Positions 32,801-40,713 of a stretch of 49,435 nt of DNA are shown one piece after another. The stretch is from Aurantibrevibacter litoralis (GTDB taxonomy: Bacteria > Bacteroidota > Bacteroidia > Flavobacteriales > Flavobacteriaceae). Position 1 is the stretch's first letter; each line of letters begins with the position of its first letter. Location of the stretch: positions 1 to 49,435 of the forward strand of contig NZ_JAYEEQ010000023.1 in NCBI RefSeq assembly GCF_034651555.1. The letters are read 5' to 3'. The translations under genes were made by a program, and so were the position numbers. The notes under the pieces are model-generated. The model saw nothing but the letters and a program-made list of their open reading frames with translations, was not told where the DNA came from and did not search any database.

Positions 32801-34249
32801 GTCTTTAAAATCGGCCAGCCCGTTGAAGTTAAATTTCATGTGCTCATCGTTGCTGGTAAGGCTACCATCAAAAAGCTGATCTTTTACAATTCCGGAAACC
32901 TTTATATCCTGATACTCATAATTGTTAAAATTGATGGTGTAGATTTGGCCAATAACTTCCGTATTTAAGGTTTGCTGCACAAAACCAATGCCTTCCACGT
33001 TAAAATCAAACGTAGTTTTGCCCAGTTGCTTATCTCCCAGAAATCGGCCAAGATCAAAATCGATCAAGGATACAAATCCTTTATAGGAAGCATTGTCTAT
33101 ATTTTTAATATTGGTTAAGGCAATGTCGGCATAACTACTACCAATGCCCGTATTGATGTTTACCTTGGCATTAATTTCCTGTTCCGCAATTACAGTAGTA
33201 CCCCTAATGGTAAATGAACCCAATTTCTGAAAGCTACTTGGAAGGGATTTTCCTAAGATATTTGGCAACAAAGCCCTTAGCTGGTAATAACTGGTAGAAA
33301 GGTTTCGAATATCGGCATTGAGAGTGAACGCTTCCTGGGAGAATAATTCTTTAAAATTAAAATCGCCCCGAATACCTGTTTCATCAGAGAACAAGAAGAG
33401 GTTTGTTGCGGTAAGATCATTTAAAACGCCGCTAATAGTTGAGGAAAGGGTCACCTTTTTGCCCGTGCCAAATTCGTTATAAAACAGATTTATCTCATCC
33501 AGTGCTATTTCCGAATCAATAAATTCTGAGCTTACTTGTACCTTATTTAAAAAATCGGCAAAATCAGATCGATCGTAATCAAAAATTAAAAAGCCATTGA
33601 GATTCGATTCCGGTGTTTTAAGGTGTAACCCATCAAAACGCATTTGTGTTTTGGTGTATGTAAAATCTGTAGCCATTTGGGTTACCGATATACCTTGCGG
33701 AGTCGCAAATGCCATCCCCTTTATGGAAGCCCTGACCTCAGGACCTAGAATTTGAAAGTCATCTGCCGAAATTTGTAAGTTGTTGAAGTTTAAAATTTCA
33801 GATTGAGCTACATTTTCATCAATCAATTTAAAATGACTGTCTTGAATATCGATTTTGGAAGCAGAAAAGAAAAAAGGGGGTGTTCCGGGAGCCCTTGGTT
33901 TCTTATCATCTAGCTTATCTACAAAAATTTCGAGATTAGTAGTGCGTTCCCCCTCATAAGTCTTAAGTTTAAAAAGAAGTTCCTCTACCTCAATATCTCC
34001 GAATTCTAATTTTCCGCGGATCAAATTCTTTATGTTTAAGATAGACGTGGTCAGTTCCTTTATATAAAAAAGGGTGTCTTTTTTGTAATCTTCTACATAA
34101 ACGCCTTTTAAGGAGGTGTTAAATGTGATGAGGGAAATCTGTAATCGATTTAATTGGATATTGGTGCCAAACTCTTCATTGAGGGTCTCTGTGGCATAGC
34201 GGGCAAAATTGGTTTGCACTACCGGTAGCGAAAGAAAAAGAGTACCCAT
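29843..34249 (-). CDS. tamB: TamB-like inner-membrane/periplasmic bridge protein
   Basis: At least 1468 residues of mostly beta-rich repeats with a C-terminal TamB (DUF490) domain. It shows the late VVIRLTDQLERPTINFNIEFP and the end region DVEMQILLNEEGTLSAKIF typical of the family. TamB-like proteins form long lipid- or protein-conducting bridges to the outer membrane. The first ATG is 34249, but the frame is open for 20 more codons from 34309, encoding KKLRKILLRSFLVLALLLL, a basic plus hydrophobic anchor expected at the N-terminus of this family. The codon at the expected Met is ATC. No ATG, GTG or TTG occurs there and a TAA lies 3 codons further up. True start uncertain: 34249 or the ATC at 34309. 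Confidence 0.88.
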   Translation of the reverse strand: MGTLFLSLPVVQTNFARYATETLNEEFGTNIQLNRLQISLITFNTSLKGVYVEDYKKDTLFYIKELTTSILNIKNLIRGKLEFGDIEVEELLFKLKTYEGERTTNLEIFVDKLDDKKPRAPGTPPFFFSASKIDIQDSHFKLIDENVAQSEILNFNNLQISADDFQILGPEVRASIKGMAFATPQGISVTQMATDFTYTKTQMRFDGLHLKTPESNLNGFLIFDYDRSDFADFLNKVQVSSEFIDSEIALDEINLFYNEFGTGKKVTLSSTISGVLNDLTATNLFLFSDETGIRGDFNFKELFSQEAFTLNADIRNLSTSYYQLRALLPNILGKSLPSSFQKLGSFTIRGTTVIAEQEINAKVNINTGIGSSYADIALTNIKNIDNASYKGFVSLIDFDLGRFLGDKQLGKTTFDFNVEGIGFVQQTLNTEVIGQIYTINFNNYEYQDIKVSGIVKDQLFDGSLTSNDEHMKFNFNGLADFKDANNQFNFKASVAYADLKKTNFINDSVSIFKGDIAMAITGTTLDNITGDVAFTNTVFQNKNDTYYFDDFKINAAFENDTTRVIAINSPDIITGYVKGTFKVNELGKLLQNSIGSVYTNYKPFQITEGQRLAFNFRIYNKIVDVFFPEVQFDPNTFIRGTIIADEGDFKLTFKSPSISAYGNELDDIELKIDNKNPLFNTFLSVADVSTPYYDVKDFNLINTTLKDTLFFRTEFRGGNKNSDVFNLNFYHTFTKGNKSVIGLKTSDVSFKGNKWILNQENNAENKVTLSQKLDSIFISEIVMNNENKEQIRLRGQLADSTYKDLELQFKLVSLNKITPVIDSLKLQGEVNGILQILQKDKVYLPSSSLSIADLSVNDIRLGDLTLGIVGNKDLTDFVVNSQITDRGKEKLSIIGNITNREKIPQANLLASFGDFDLEPFAPLGQGVISNIRGKLNGSVQIRGNIDNPDMFGLLNLNNAGIAIPYLNVDYAFSPNAGVSLTNQTFNFQNVGLSDVAMKTKATLNGTISHEFFTNWRLDLDVNTKNERFLILNTAFEEEVLYYGSGYFNGTGRIHGPTSALTIDVDGATAKGTSLKIPISDVASVGNYSFINFIERNATTLEKERMALKQYEGVELNFDLAVTPDAEVEIVLDPKTGSALKGTGEGILLIRINTNDRFEMYGEFVTVTGDFNYKFGGVIDKKFKVKPGGTILWEGDPLGAQLNMEAAYSLNANPAPLLDNPGYTRRIPTEVVIRLTDQLERPTINFNIEFPGTSSIVKSELEYRLQDPTVEERNAFFLLAQGTFVNESSGINQQAVTGNLIQTASGLLNQVLGGSNDKFDLGVSYEQGLQDRNADIQTENRLGVTVSTKINERILINGRVGVPVGGVSETVVAGDVEMQILLNEEGTLSAKIFNRQNEIQQFLTDRQGYTQGIGLSYEVDFNSFSELIRKIFNKNKNQEGQIIPEIAAPTNIMGKDSLIQIRAKAIKSR

Positions 34250-34304
34250 GAGTAGCAGTAAGGCAAGAACCAGAAAGGATCGGAGCAGTATTTTTCTTAG
34301 TTTT

Positions 34305-34331
34305 TTGATAGGACTTTATGTTTTACCTTTG
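34305..34331 (+). promoter_or_regulatory. Bacteroidetes-type promoter of tsaD
   Basis: TTG (34305-34307), a 16-base spacer and TACCTTTG (34324-34331) fit the consensus; the -7 box ends 27 bases before the GTG start of tsaD. On the opposite strand, TAAATTTG (34357-34350) may serve tamB, though its -33 box is poor. Confidence 0.6.
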
Positions 34332-34358
34332 TGTATTCAATTATTATTCCAAATTTAG

Positions 34359-35384
34359 GTGAAAAACCAACCCATCTACATCTTAGCTATAGAATCTTCT
34401 TGCGATGACACCGCTGCCGCTGTTTTATGCAATGCGAAAACACGAAGCAATGTCGTTGCCACCCAAAAGATACATGAGGAATTCGGGGGTGTTGTACCCG
34501 AACTGGCCTCTAGAGCGCATCAACAAAATATCGTCCCCGTGGTGCATCAGGCCTTAGCCAAGGCAAATATCGATAAAAAACAGTTATCCGCCATAGCTTT
34601 TACTCGTGGCCCAGGTCTTTTAGGGTCTTTATTGGTGGGTACTTCGTTTGCGAAATCGTTGGCCTTGGGTCTTGCGATACCGTTAATTGAAGTAAACCAT
34701 ATGCAAGCTCATATTTTGGCTCATTTTATTGAGGAAGAAAACAGTAAAAAACCACAATTTCCTTTTCTTGCATTAACCATAAGTGGCGGTCATACACAAA
34801 TTGTGCTGGTGCGCGATTATTTCGACATGGAAATTTTAGGAGAAACTTTAGATGATGCGGTTGGGGAAGCTTTTGATAAAAGCGCTAAAATTTTAGGACT
34901 GCCCTACCCGGGAGGGCCTTTGGTAGATAGGTATGCCCAAATGGGCAACCCCAAAGCCTTTGTATTTCCCAAGCCAAAAGTAGCCGCACTCAATTTCAGT
35001 TTTAGCGGGTTAAAAACAAGTATTTTATATTTTATCGAAAAAAAGACCAAAGAAAACCCAAATTTCATCTCTGAAAACAGGAATGACATTTGTGCCTCTA
35101 TACAATATACCATTATTGCTATATTGATGGAGAAATTAAAAAAAGCGGCGCTGCAAACCGGAATAAAACAAATCGCTATTGGCGGCGGTGTTTCGGCAAA
35201 CTCTGGTATCCGGGCCGCTTTGTTGCATGCCGAGACCACCCATAATTGGGAGACATTTATTCCTAAATTTGAGTATTGCACAGACAATGCCGCCATGATC
35301 GGTATTGTGGGTTATTTAAAATTTATAGCTGGAGATTTTGTAGATCAGCGTGTTACAGCAAAAGCCAGATACATTCTCTCTTGA
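34359..35384 (+). CDS. tsaD: tRNA N6-adenosine threonylcarbamoyltransferase TsaD
   Basis: 341 residues from a GTG start. Motifs: LAIESSCDDTAAAVL, metal-binding NHMQAHILAHF (His about 114 and 118), ALTISGGHTQIVLV, GEAFDKSAKILGLPYPGGP, IGGGVSANSGIRAAL and CTDNAAMIG. It transfers the threonylcarbamoyl group to A37 of ANN-reading tRNAs. Length and motif order match the family (Kae1/YgjD). No ATG near the N-terminus fits, and GTG places IYILAIESS at the usual distance. First in a plus-strand run with the membrane protein and rsmE. Confidence 0.97.
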   Translation: MKNQPIYILAIESSCDDTAAAVLCNAKTRSNVVATQKIHEEFGGVVPELASRAHQQNIVPVVHQALAKANIDKKQLSAIAFTRGPGLLGSLLVGTSFAKSLALGLAIPLIEVNHMQAHILAHFIEEENSKKPQFPFLALTISGGHTQIVLVRDYFDMEILGETLDDAVGEAFDKSAKILGLPYPGGPLVDRYAQMGNPKAFVFPKPKVAALNFSFSGLKTSILYFIEKKTKENPNFISENRNDICASIQYTIIAILMEKLKKAALQTGIKQIAIGGGVSANSGIRAALLHAETTHNWETFIPKFEYCTDNAAMIGIVGYLKFIAGDFVDQRVTAKARYILS

Positions 35385-35396
35385 ATGAAAAATTCA

Positions 35397-35532
35397 ATAA
35401 AAAATTTCTTGAAACTGACTATCCCCAAGGCAAGCCATAGGGGTATACTTCTGCTGCGCTCAGTAAAGGTTTCGCCAGTTTCATTTTGGCCTTTGGGCCA
35501 AAAACCGAAATTTTGTATTTCACCTCACCTGG
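35397..35532 (+). repeat. Dispersed repeat, copy 1
   Basis: These 136 bases align without gaps to 49300-49435 with 8 differences (about 94% identity). The unit contains nested inverted repeats (GAAACTG ... CAGTTTC, TATCCCC ... GGGGTATA, GGCCTTTGGGCC). Directly after it is GGAACTG ... CAGTTCC, probably the rest of the unit. It sits between tsaD and the likely start of the next gene. Confidence 0.9.
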
Positions 35533-35582
35533 AACTGCAAAAAGACAGTTCCGACCTCTCCAAAGGAGCGATAAATAGGAAA

Positions 35583-36869
35583 TTGAAACCATTAAAAAAC
35601 ATACTCCCTTTTTTTGTAAGCCTGTTGCTAACCCTTTTCAGCTTAGGGTTGCATATGTCGCCTTTTTCGGATAGCATGCTCAATCAGAATAACACTAGGG
35701 TTTCTAACGGTTATCTCACCTATACAGTAAACTACCACAAAGAATTACCGGCATTTTCAAGAAGACCACTTACCACCTTTTTAATTGAAAGCACCTCGGA
35801 ATTCACTGGTTTACCCATAGGAAAATCCTTTATTCTAGTAAACTACCTCTTGTTTTTTGGTAGTGGGATACTCTTGTTTATACTGTCTATGACGGTAACA
35901 AGGCACTATTGGCATAGCGTGCTTAATATTGTGGGATATTTTTTAGGTTTCTCTATCCTTTTTGCCTTTTTTTCGCCCATTTACACCTATGACGAACCCT
36001 TGCAATACACCCTCATATTTCTGGGGATGTGGGCTTATTTTAAAAAGAAATGGACGCTTTACGTAGTATCCTTTACATTTGCGGCTGTGGCCAGAGAAAC
36101 TAGTTTACTGCTGCTCCCGGCACTGCTGCTTTTCTTTAATAACGGCGGCATGTATGCGAGAAATCCCGCTGCCCTAAACACCTTCAAAAGGTACCTCATC
36201 ATTTTAATGCCTTTTGCATTTTATGCCTTGTATCTAGGGTACTTTGTTAGCACTTCTTCGGATATTTTCATAGAACAAGGAGAGTTATTAAGTCGGTTTT
36301 CCTGTTTTCAAGAAAATTTTGGGACCACCAAAAATGCGGTAGAATCCCTCATTTCTTTGGTGCTGGGTTTGGGTCTCTATCTCTATCTATTGTGGTTTGT
36401 GCTAAAAGACAATAGGTTGTCTGTTTTGCACGTAAAATTTATACATTCCTTTTTGTTTGTATTCGTCATTAATTCCTTAGTGGTCATGGTACTTACTTTT
36501 GCACGTGAAACGCGCCTTTTTGCACTTCCCTTGTTCTTTTTATGGCCCCTAGCCAGCACGTTGTTTCTGAAAGAGCTGGGTATTCTCTTGTCATATAAAC
36601 TCTATTATCCATGCTTCAAAAAATGGCCTTATTTCTTTTTATTTTTGTTCTTAACTTTTATTAATTATATTCTTTCTTTTAAAATTTATCAATCGTATTA
36701 CGATTCCAATGGCGATTCGCATTTTTTTAACGAATACTTGTTTGTGTTGCTTTTAGGAATAAGTGTACATTTTTTGTTACGTCATTTTCTTTACAAGAAT
36801 CCGTCTTATACCCCATTGATAACGCAACTAAATATATCGGAATGCAACTCTTTTACGACCCGCACATAA
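35583..36869 (+). CDS. Multi-spanning membrane protein of unknown function
   Basis: About 428 residues from a TTG at 35583 (MKPLKNILPFFVSLLLTLFS). The frame is open back to an ATG at 35385, but that extension is encoded by the dispersed repeat at 35397-35532 and is probably not natural coding. Roughly nine to eleven hydrophobic helices are visible (for example ILLFILSMTV, VLNIVGYFLGFSILFAFF, YALYLGYFVSTSS, FLFVFVINSLVVMVLTF). A cytosolic-looking FTFAAVARETSLLLLPALLL and a luminal Tyr-rich loop also occur. The layout recalls GT-C-type membrane glycosyltransferases or EpsG-like proteins, but no diagnostic motif is clear. Its 3' end overlaps rsmE by 28 bases. Confidence 0.75.
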   Translation: MKPLKNILPFFVSLLLTLFSLGLHMSPFSDSMLNQNNTRVSNGYLTYTVNYHKELPAFSRRPLTTFLIESTSEFTGLPIGKSFILVNYLLFFGSGILLFILSMTVTRHYWHSVLNIVGYFLGFSILFAFFSPIYTYDEPLQYTLIFLGMWAYFKKKWTLYVVSFTFAAVARETSLLLLPALLLFFNNGGMYARNPAALNTFKRYLIILMPFAFYALYLGYFVSTSSDIFIEQGELLSRFSCFQENFGTTKNAVESLISLVLGLGLYLYLLWFVLKDNRLSVLHVKFIHSFLFVFVINSLVVMVLTFARETRLFALPLFFLWPLASTLFLKELGILLSYKLYYPCFKKWPYFFLFLFLTFINYILSFKIYQSYYDSNGDSHFFNEYLFVLLLGISVHFLLRHFLYKNPSYTPLITQLNISECNSFTTRT

Positions 36870-37546
36870 ACGGTAACGCAACCGAATTTACGTTTTCTCC
36901 GCAAGAGAGCAAACACATGATAAGGGTCTTGCGTAAACGCGTAGATGATCTTATCTATATAACCAATGGTAATGGCTATTTGTTTACCACTAAAATTCTC
37001 GAGGCTGATGCAAAAAAATGTCGGGTGGGCATCGTTTCTGCCCTCCAAAGCGAAAGAAAACCGTACCGGCTTCATATGGCCGTTGCCCCTACCAAAATGA
37101 ATGATCGTTTCGAGTGGTTTTTAGAAAAGGCCACGGAAATTGGGGTCACCGAGATTACACCCCTTATTTGTGAAAACTCTGAACGCAAAACAGTGAAGCC
37201 CGAACGCTTGGAAAAAGTGGTTCAGGCAGCCATGAAACAGTCACTACAAACCTACTTGCCTCGCATCAATATAAGCACTTCCTTTACTGATTTTATGCGC
37301 AATCCGTTATCCCATTTCTCGGGAATTGCTCACTGTGAAGATGGCGCAAAAACCCTGTTTCATAACATGGTAGCACCCCAAAAAGACGTTACGGTACTGA
37401 TTGGTCCCGAAGGTGACTTTTCTGCCAAAGAAATTGATTTGGCCCTTAAAAAAGGATATGCCCCGGTGTCCTTAGGCAACAACAGACTTCGTACAGAAAC
37501 CGCAGCTGTATTTGCGTGTATGGCGGTGGCGATTGTGAATTCGTAA
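36842..37546 (+). CDS. rsmE: 16S rRNA (uracil-1498-N3)-methyltransferase RsmE
   Basis: This SPOUT-family methyltransferase has 234 residues. The N-terminal PUA-like part has FSPQESKHMIRVLRKR. The knotted C-terminal part has VLIGPEGDFSAKEIDLAL and SLGNNRLRTETAAVFAC, the SAM-binding knot. Methylates N3 of U1498 in 16S rRNA. The start ATG lies within the end of the membrane-protein gene (28-base overlap), so translation is probably coupled. Confidence 0.95.
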   Translation: MQLFYDPHINGNATEFTFSPQESKHMIRVLRKRVDDLIYITNGNGYLFTTKILEADAKKCRVGIVSALQSERKPYRLHMAVAPTKMNDRFEWFLEKATEIGVTEITPLICENSERKTVKPERLEKVVQAAMKQSLQTYLPRINISTSFTDFMRNPLSHFSGIAHCEDGAKTLFHNMVAPQKDVTVLIGPEGDFSAKEIDLALKKGYAPVSLGNNRLRTETAAVFACMAVAIVNS

Positions 37547-37763
37547 CCTTACCAGCCCAAAAAACCGCACTACATCGAAAACTATCCCTTAAAAAATGAC
37601 TTTTTTGGTAGTGATTATGCTTAAATTTGACTTTTAGGATACACCTATCCTCATAAACATTGAATATAAGCATCCCATAAACTGACCGTTCCTCCCTGCC
37701 TGAAGCTCGGAAATATAGATGGTACACACCCGAAATAACCGATGGTTTAAAATAGTTGATTCC
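37547..37763. other. Intergenic region before the DUF4159 gene
   Basis: A TAAATTTG box (37622-37629) and a nearby TTTG (37604-37607) give a promoter candidate with a spacer of 14, shorter than usual. The hairpin AGGATA-CACC-TATCCT follows. The reading frame of the next gene extends back to 37719 but the signal peptide starts at 37764. Confidence 0.35.
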
Positions 37764-38411
37764 ATGAAATTACCAATGTTGATCTTCATTATGACCTGCT
37801 TTTCACTTTGGCGAATGGCTGCCCAAGACATTGCCATACTAAAATACGGAGGCGGTGGCGATTGGTATGCCAACCCTACGGCACTTCCCAATCTTATTTC
37901 CTTCGTAAATACTAACATAGGCACAGCCCTGAACCCAAAACCCGCTACCGTAACGCCGGGTGATACCGGTATTTTTCAATATCCCTTTTTGCACATGACC
38001 GGACATGGAAATGTGTTTTTTTCTTCGGCGGAGGCGGAAAATCTCAGGATGTATTTGCTCTCAGGCGGTTTTTTACATATCGATGACAATTACGGTATGG
38101 AACCTTATCTAAGAAAAGAATTGCTAAAGGTGTTTCCGGAAAAGGAATGGGTAGAGTTGGGTACAGATCACCCGATTTTTAATCAAAACTATGTATTTCC
38201 TCAAGGGCTTCCTAAAATTCATGAACACGACGGTAAACGTCCTCAGGCGTTTGGGATCACCCATGAGGGGCGTCTCTTAGTATTGTTTACGTACGAATCC
38301 GATTTGGGTGACGGTTGGGAAGACAAAGAAGTACATAACGACCCAGATGATGTGCGTTTAAAAGCGTTACAAATGGGAGCGAATATTGTAGCCTATGTTT
38401 TTAAAAACTGA
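37764..38411 (+). CDS. DUF4159 domain protein, exported
   Basis: 215 residues from ATG 37764. A signal peptide (MKLPMLIFIMTCFSLWRMAA, cleavage near AAQ) precedes the DUF4159 domain: DIAILKYGGGGDWYANPTAL, FLHMTGHGNVFFS, GGFLHIDDNYGMEPYLRKEL and ELGTDHPIF. The fold is related to glutamine-amidotransferase-like or ThuA-like domains; its activity is not established. It is widespread in Bacteroidetes. Starts 3 bases upstream of the AI-2E-family gene, so the two are cotranscribed. Confidence 0.88.
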   Translation: MKLPMLIFIMTCFSLWRMAAQDIAILKYGGGGDWYANPTALPNLISFVNTNIGTALNPKPATVTPGDTGIFQYPFLHMTGHGNVFFSSAEAENLRMYLLSGGFLHIDDNYGMEPYLRKELLKVFPEKEWVELGTDHPIFNQNYVFPQGLPKIHEHDGKRPQAFGITHEGRLLVLFTYESDLGDGWEDKEVHNDPDDVRLKALQMGANIVAYVFKN

Positions 38412-38414
38412 TAG

Positions 38415-39515
38415 ATGACATCAAAAACGATTACTCAGGGCATACTGCGTGCTGTAGCCATTATTGTGGGTGTTGTTGTATTGCTCTATTTTTTATACAA
38501 AATACAGTCGGTTATCGCTTATATAGTCATAGCCTCGGTGATTGCACTTATCGGGAATCCGATTGTGCAATTCTTGCGCTTGCGATTTAAGTTTCCCAAT
38601 ACGGTAGCCGTTATTAGCACCATACTACTATTTATAGCAGCTATTGCAGGTCTTATTGCGCTGTTTGTGCCCTTGCTCATGAAGCAAGGTCGTAACCTCT
38701 CACTGTTAAATTTAGAGGGACTTCAAAAAAATCTGAATGCACTTTACATGCAAATTACGGAGTATTTTAATGCTACGCCATCTGCTGTGAGCAACCTACT
38801 TCAGGATTCCGCCATTGAAAAAAATATTTTAGAACACCTCAATGTAGGTTTTATTCCAGAGTTTTTCAATTCGTTTTTAAACGTGCTTAGCGGTGCCAGT
38901 ATTGGTCTGTTTTCCGTGCTGTTTATTTCCTTTTTCTTTTTAAAAGATCGCCGATTACTACAAAATGGTATCCTGCTTTTTGTGCCTCAAGGAAAAGAGA
39001 CCAAAATGATGCATTCCATTGAAAAATTAAACCTGTTATTATCGCGCTATTTCTTAGGCTTGTTGCTTCAAATTTTTATTTTATTTGTAATTTATACCGT
39101 GGCTTTACTGCTTATCGGAATCGAAAATGCGGTGGTAATCGCCTTCCTTTGTGCCCTCTTCAATATTATTCCATACGTAGGTCCAATCATCGGTGGTATT
39201 ATCATGATTACCTTGGGCATGACCAGCAATTTAGGAGCCGATTTCAGCAGTGTTATTTTACCCAAAACCGGTTTTGTATTCCTCGGTTTAGTAGTGGGTC
39301 AATTGGTCGATAATTTCTTTTCGCAACCCTTCATATTTTCGAATAGTGTAAAATCGCATCCCTTAGAAATTTTCCTGATCATTATAATTTTTGGATTGCT
39401 CTTTGGTGTTGTAGGAATGATTGTTGCAGTACCCGGATATACAGCAATTAAAGTCATTTTGAAGGAATTTTTGTCGGAAAATAAGATTGTTAAAACACTG
39501 ACCAAAAACTTATAG
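38415..39515 (+). CDS. AI-2E family (PerM/TqsA-like) membrane transporter
   Basis: This protein has 366 residues with about eight membrane segments arranged in pairs: N-terminal AVAIIVGVVVLLYFLYKIQ and AVISTILLFIAAIAGLIALFV, then a soluble loop of about 60 residues. The conserved C-terminal block has LLIGIENAVVIAFLCALF, NIIPYVGPIIGGIIMI, VGQLVDNFFSQPFIFS and the final FGLLFGVVGMIVAVP. These motifs are typical of the family, whose members export varied small molecules or ions. The substrate here is not predictable, and the family name does not imply autoinducer transport. Confidence 0.93.
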   Translation: MTSKTITQGILRAVAIIVGVVVLLYFLYKIQSVIAYIVIASVIALIGNPIVQFLRLRFKFPNTVAVISTILLFIAAIAGLIALFVPLLMKQGRNLSLLNLEGLQKNLNALYMQITEYFNATPSAVSNLLQDSAIEKNILEHLNVGFIPEFFNSFLNVLSGASIGLFSVLFISFFFLKDRRLLQNGILLFVPQGKETKMMHSIEKLNLLLSRYFLGLLLQIFILFVIYTVALLLIGIENAVVIAFLCALFNIIPYVGPIIGGIIMITLGMTSNLGADFSSVILPKTGFVFLGLVVGQLVDNFFSQPFIFSNSVKSHPLEIFLIIIIFGLLFGVVGMIVAVPGYTAIKVILKEFLSENKIVKTLTKNL

Positions 39516-39522
39516 TAAAACT

Positions 39523-40713
39523 TTGAATAAAAATATATTAAAAACTGGTCCACAACAGTTTATAAATGAAAATTTAAATACTGACATCGTGTCAGTTGCA
39601 CTAAAAAAAACAACATTTGAAGGCATATCCACTGCGGAGCTCACCCAACAGATTGCTTCTAAAAAAAAGTGCGCCACAAAGCTTCCCACCTATTACCGTA
39701 CTCCTAAAATATACTATCCCCATCCGCTTCAACTAGCGCAAACATCCTCTGAAATTACAGCGCACTATAAGGCCTCATTGGTTCGTGGAAAATCGCTGCT
39801 AGATCTCAGCGGAGGTTTGGGGGTAGACAGCTATTATTTTGCAAAGAAAGTAGGATGTGTATGGCACTGTGAAATTGATGAAATCCTTTCGCAAATAGCC
39901 CATTATAATTTTGTGCAATTAGGTGCCGACAACATCCGAACATATACCGGTAACGGACTGGATTTTTTGAAGCAAACGAAAGAAAAATTCGATTGGATTT
40001 ACATAGACCCTTCCCGAAGAAACGAACAAAAAAACAGGGTATTTATGTTGGCCGATTGCACCCCAAACATTCTGGAACACTTAGATTCTATTTTTGAAAA
40101 AACAGCCTGTATTTTAGTAAAAACAGCACCACTTTTAGATCTCTCTCAAGGCATTTCAGAACTTCGGTTTGTGTCCTGCATTCATGTTGTTGCCGTACAA
40201 AATGATGTAAAAGAATTGCTTTGGATATTGAAAAAAGATGCTTCAGCGTCCGTGCGCATAAAAACGATTAACCATACCAGCACGGAGGTATCCACCTTTG
40301 ACTTTTTACGATCCGACGAATTCGTAGCCGTACCTGACTTTGCCTTGCCCATGCAATTTTTGTACGAACCCAATGCAGCCATCTTAAAATCGGGTGCGTT
40401 TAAAACCATTGGCGTACATTTTCACCTCAAAAAACTACATGAACACAGTCATTTGTACACTGCCGACCACCAAATCTCCTTTCCGGGTAGGGTATTTCAC
40501 ATTCGCGAGGTTATTCCCTACTCCAAAAAGAATCTGCTTAAATTTAAAGGAAAGCAGGCTCATATTACGGTACGAAACTTTCCGGAAAGTGTGGCCGTAC
40601 TTCGCAAAAAACTTAGTATTTCGGATGGTGGTACTACGTATCTCTTTTTTACAAAAAATTGTGAAGGTAAGCGTATCGTTTTAGTGTGTTCCAAAACAAA
40701 AGTACAAGACTAG
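39523..40713 (+). CDS. Class I SAM-dependent methyltransferase with THUMP-like C-terminal domain
   Basis: 396 residues from a TTG start. An N-terminal helical domain (QQFINENLNTDIVSVAL) is followed by a Rossmann methyltransferase with motif I LLDLSGGLGVDSYYFAK, CEIDEILSQIAHYNF and the catalytic-loop DWIYIDPSRRNEQKNRVFM. A C-terminal domain of about 130 residues (KSGAFKTIGVHFHLKKLHEH ...) recalls the THUMP-like fold common in this Bacteroidetes family. DPSRR in place of DPPY argues for an RNA- or small-molecule enzyme; target unknown. Its stop shares a CTAG with the convergent dipeptidase gene. Confidence 0.87.
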   Translation: MNKNILKTGPQQFINENLNTDIVSVALKKTTFEGISTAELTQQIASKKKCATKLPTYYRTPKIYYPHPLQLAQTSSEITAHYKASLVRGKSLLDLSGGLGVDSYYFAKKVGCVWHCEIDEILSQIAHYNFVQLGADNIRTYTGNGLDFLKQTKEKFDWIYIDPSRRNEQKNRVFMLADCTPNILEHLDSIFEKTACILVKTAPLLDLSQGISELRFVSCIHVVAVQNDVKELLWILKKDASASVRIKTINHTSTEVSTFDFLRSDEFVAVPDFALPMQFLYEPNAAILKSGAFKTIGVHFHLKKLHEHSHLYTADHQISFPGRVFHIREVIPYSKKNLLKFKGKQAHITVRNFPESVAVLRKKLSISDGGTTYLFFTKNCEGKRIVLVCSKTKVQD

